A stretch of DNA of 64,000 nucleotides from G963677325 sp963677325 (GTDB taxonomy: Bacteria > Bacteroidota > Bacteroidia > Bacteroidales > Prolixibacteraceae). Under the pieces are notes generated by a model that had not been told where the DNA came from, did not search any database, and worked only from the letters and a program-made list of their open reading frames with translations. The stretch covers positions 372,001 through 436,000 of the forward strand of contig CAXXGM010000008.1 of the NCBI GenBank assembly GCA_963677325.2, written 5' to 3'. This document shows, in pieces, positions 62,298-64,000 of the stretch. Both the position numbers and the translations under genes were made by a program. Positions within the stretch are counted from its first letter, which is position 1, and every line of letters begins with the position of its first letter.

Positions 62298-62699
62298 ATG
62301 TTATACGAAAAATACAGAAAATTATTCAATGAAGAAATTGGACAATTATCCAAACAGGGGTGCTATTGCAATGATTGGAACAAAATAGATGTTATTGAAA
62401 ATTTTATTCCTGAAAATTTAATAAATGTTCATTTTTCCGGATTTAACCGTATAGGTTGTTTTGATGAGGACGTTACACTGTTTGGAGGAGTACGTATGAA
62501 AACCGGCATTTTTAATGCAAATCTTCATAATTGTGTAATCGAAAGCAATGCCTTGATTAAAGATGTAAGGAATAAAATCTCTAATTGTCGAATCGGCGAA
62601 AGAGTTGTTATCCATAATGTCAATGAGTTGTTTGTAGAAAACAATGGTTCAGGTGATGAATTATTCACCTGGTTGTTGTCAGGACAGGTCTGTCGGTAA
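62298..62699 (+). pseudogene. DUF4954 protein, N-terminal fragment
   Basis: 133 codons. The first ~115 residues follow the start of DUF4954 proteins (YRKLFNEEIGQLSKQGCYCNDWNKIDV, NVHFSGFNRIG, HNCVIESNALI, SNCRIGERVVI), which are beta-helix (hexapeptide-repeat-like) proteins of about 650 aa in Bacteroidota. Here the frame leaves the family sequence after FVENNGSG and stops within 15 codons. The remaining ~500 residues are absent downstream, so the gene is truncated rather than frameshifted. It may still be translated as a short peptide, but cannot form the normal protein. Confidence 0.75.
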
Positions 62700-63585
62700 C
62701 ATTAGCCAATGGTCTTTGATTATTGGTTATTTATGGTAATTAGTCATTTATCGTCAGTCGGTAATAGTCATTTTATCAGTCTCCCCAAAGGACTAAAATA
62801 TAAAATGAAACAGGTGTCAATTAATAAAGTAGGTAGTAGTAAAGTAGGGAAATAATATGTTAGGTAAGAAATTGCAATAATCACATTAATAAATACATGA
62901 GAGGTGTTTTAGAGGGGAAGGATATTTTTCATGAAAAATAAAAGGGAAATATGTTATGTGTTTGTTTAATAGGGATTTAAGTTGGTTGAGGTTGATGATG
63001 GAAATTGAGCTAAAAAGATAAAAGAATTGATGGAGGGCTTACTATATAAAAACATAACTAACGAATTACAAGTCTTTGATATTTCACCGGATTATCTGTG
63101 GTAGTTTACGTCTATAGCTTGATAAGGAATATAATCGGGACAAGCTAATGATCGGATTATATCTGAGACCATCTAATTGGTGACTATCTGTTGACTTTCT
63201 GTTGACATTATGTTGAAATATCAATAAAATGTCCATTTTTACTCATTTAATATCCATCTTTTATAGGGGAGGTATCATGGCTAAACTACGAGGAGGAACC
63301 GGGGATATGAACTCGGGGGAAGCGGGAGGGTTGGTATTTTTGATTATTTTGGGAACGTCATGTGCACATGGCGTTAAGGGACCGGGGAAAAAGCTCCTGA
63401 TGTCCAAAGCAGCAGGCGCACCCTTCCGATGACTGGGAGCTGATGTTCCATATTTATGCTAATTGTTTCTTTCTTTTTGAGTGTTTACTGGCTGAGGGGG
63501 CTTTTTTTGTGAGTTTTTAACGTACAGCGACTCGGTATTTTATAGCTTAACAGGTTTGATCTGAGGTTACGTTTACTTAACGACA
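62700..63585. other. about 0.9 kb mostly non-coding, decayed
   Basis: A+T-rich with several near-repeats of TTATTTATGGTAATTAGTCATTTATCG in 62720-62780, a short TATTTTTCATGAAAAATA palindrome around 62927-62944, and the second copy of the ACCGGATTATC sequence (63086-63102). One short open frame with a strong ribosome-binding site lies at 63277-63432. Nothing else supportable. Confidence 0.5.
63277..63432 (+). CDS. possible 51-aa peptide with strong Shine-Dalgarno
   Basis: An ATG at 63277 is preceded by GGGGAGG (63266-63272) with a 4-bp spacer, rare in this genome. The peptide is Gly-rich (MAKLRGGTGDMNSGEAGG), then hydrophobic (LVFLIILGTSCAHG), and ends basic. The base composition is G-richer than the surrounding region. 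It resembles no family I know. It could be a spurious frame within a decayed gene, or a small secreted peptide. Low confidence. Confidence 0.25.
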   Translation: MAKLRGGTGDMNSGEAGGLVFLIILGTSCAHGVKGPGKKLLMSKAAGAPFR

Positions 63586-64000
63586 TTATTCAGATAAAAT
63601 ATCATACAGGGTTTTTAAGTCATCGGCTCCAATCAGATCAATTCCTTCCTTCAGAAAAAAGCGCTGAAATGCCTTTGTGTCAGGGGCACCCCAGAAACGG
63701 AACAACTTACCCTCTGCGTGGGTCTGGTTTATTATTCCCCGGAGTTTTTCAAGTTCAGGCTCCGGCATTTCTCCTTCGCCTCTCCAACAGAATCGGGCCG
63801 CGTAATTGTCACTAATCACAGGAGTTAACGTTGCAGGAATACCTTTATTTAGTTCTTCTACCAGTCCATCCAGAAATACGATTCGCGAAGAGCGGGATTG
63901 AACAGATTGCCTGGGTCGACTACCGGAACAAAACAACAAGATAGCTCCTTCTTTATATTTTCCATTTTTTATAGAACAGAAATATTTTTCATGAGGTTGC
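63586..64000 (-). CDS. PI-PLC/GDPD-like phosphodiesterase family protein, C-terminal part (cut by window edge)
   Basis: The frame is open from the stop at 63586 up to the right edge, giving 138 codons without a start; a TTG at 63939 is internal, not a start. The C-terminus, GKLFRFWGAPDTKAFQRFF followed by GIDLIGADDLKTLYDIL, is the last strand-helix unit of a TIM-barrel phosphodiesterase. It fits the phosphatidylinositol-specific phospholipase C / glycerophosphodiester phosphodiesterase superfamily, where a Trp and a closing LI-x-DD are usual. Catalytic His residues lie outside the window, so the substrate cannot be judged. It converges on the decayed region. Confidence 0.6.
   Translation of the reverse strand, partial: QPHEKYFCSIKNGKYKEGAILLFCSGSRPRQSVQSRSSRIVFLDGLVEELNKGIPATLTPVISDNYAARFCWRGEGEMPEPELEKLRGIINQTHAEGKLFRFWGAPDTKAFQRFFLKEGIDLIGADDLKTLYDILSE

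Overview
The window looks like a chromosomal segment from a member of the Bacteroidota, probably near Bacteroidales/Marinilabiliales. The evidence is several TAnnTTTG-type -7 promoter elements, a FecI/FecR/SusC (STN-domain TonB receptor) cassette, a tRNA-Tyr/Gly/Thr-tuf-secE-nusG-rplKAJL-rpoBC block followed by a DUF3467 gene, a DUF4954 fragment, and mostly weak Shine-Dalgarno sequences. Species assignment is inference.

Left end (1-5745, minus strand): a six-gene operon reading leftwards off the window. It encodes a zinc-ribbon WG-repeat protein, an unknown 120-aa protein, an atypical Ser/Thr kinase with a zinc ribbon, a trypsin-like serine protease, a VWA (MIDAS) protein and a PP2C phosphatase. 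The kinase/VWA/PP2C core resembles the TerY-P-type phospho-signalling triad (YegI/YegL/YegK-like); the protease and WG-repeat partners make it unusual. This is the best candidate for an undescribed system.

6-24 kb: mostly single housekeeping genes. They are tatA, two small hypothetical membrane or secreted proteins, pepD, pncB, a lipoprotein, uppP, a CE7-type acetylxylan esterase, typA, an outer-membrane beta-barrel protein, nfo, a small protein resembling a catalytically dead tyrosine recombinase, a hybrid sensor kinase and an M24-like (Xaa-Pro peptidase fold) protein. Several very regular hairpin terminators separate them.

24-31 kb: a 613-bp gene-free stretch with a 39-bp palindrome, then a giant eight-PAS hybrid histidine kinase followed by a decayed histidine-kinase ATPase remnant, an OsmC-family protein and a helix-hairpin-helix protein.

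31-46 kb: the translation/transcription core. It holds rpsU, a xerC/D-type recombinase, hpf, tRNA-Tyr, tRNA-Gly, tRNA-Thr, tuf, a truncated tRNA-like remnant where tRNA-Trp is often found, secE, nusG, rplK, rplA, rplJ, rplL, an attenuator-like hairpin, rpoB, rpoC and a DUF3467 gene. Then come a DUF3795 Cys-rich gene and an etfB-etfA-acyl-CoA dehydrogenase operon (47-50.8 kb).

51-64 kb: an ECF sigma factor, its FecR anti-sigma partner and a SusC-like receptor with no SusD after it. The receptor's last ~35 residues look like the tail of a different protein (PKD/DUF5017-like), as if an in-frame deletion had fused two genes. A Tat-exported Gfo/Idh/MocA oxidoreductase and a GH106-like glycoside hydrolase follow. 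Next is a stretch of gene fragments (six-hairpin glycosidase piece, DUF4954 N-terminus) and about 1.5 kb of largely non-coding sequence, ending in a PI-PLC/GDPD-like gene cut by the right edge. Together this reads as a glycan-utilisation locus that has suffered several deletions, or a misassembly; only reads could tell these apart.
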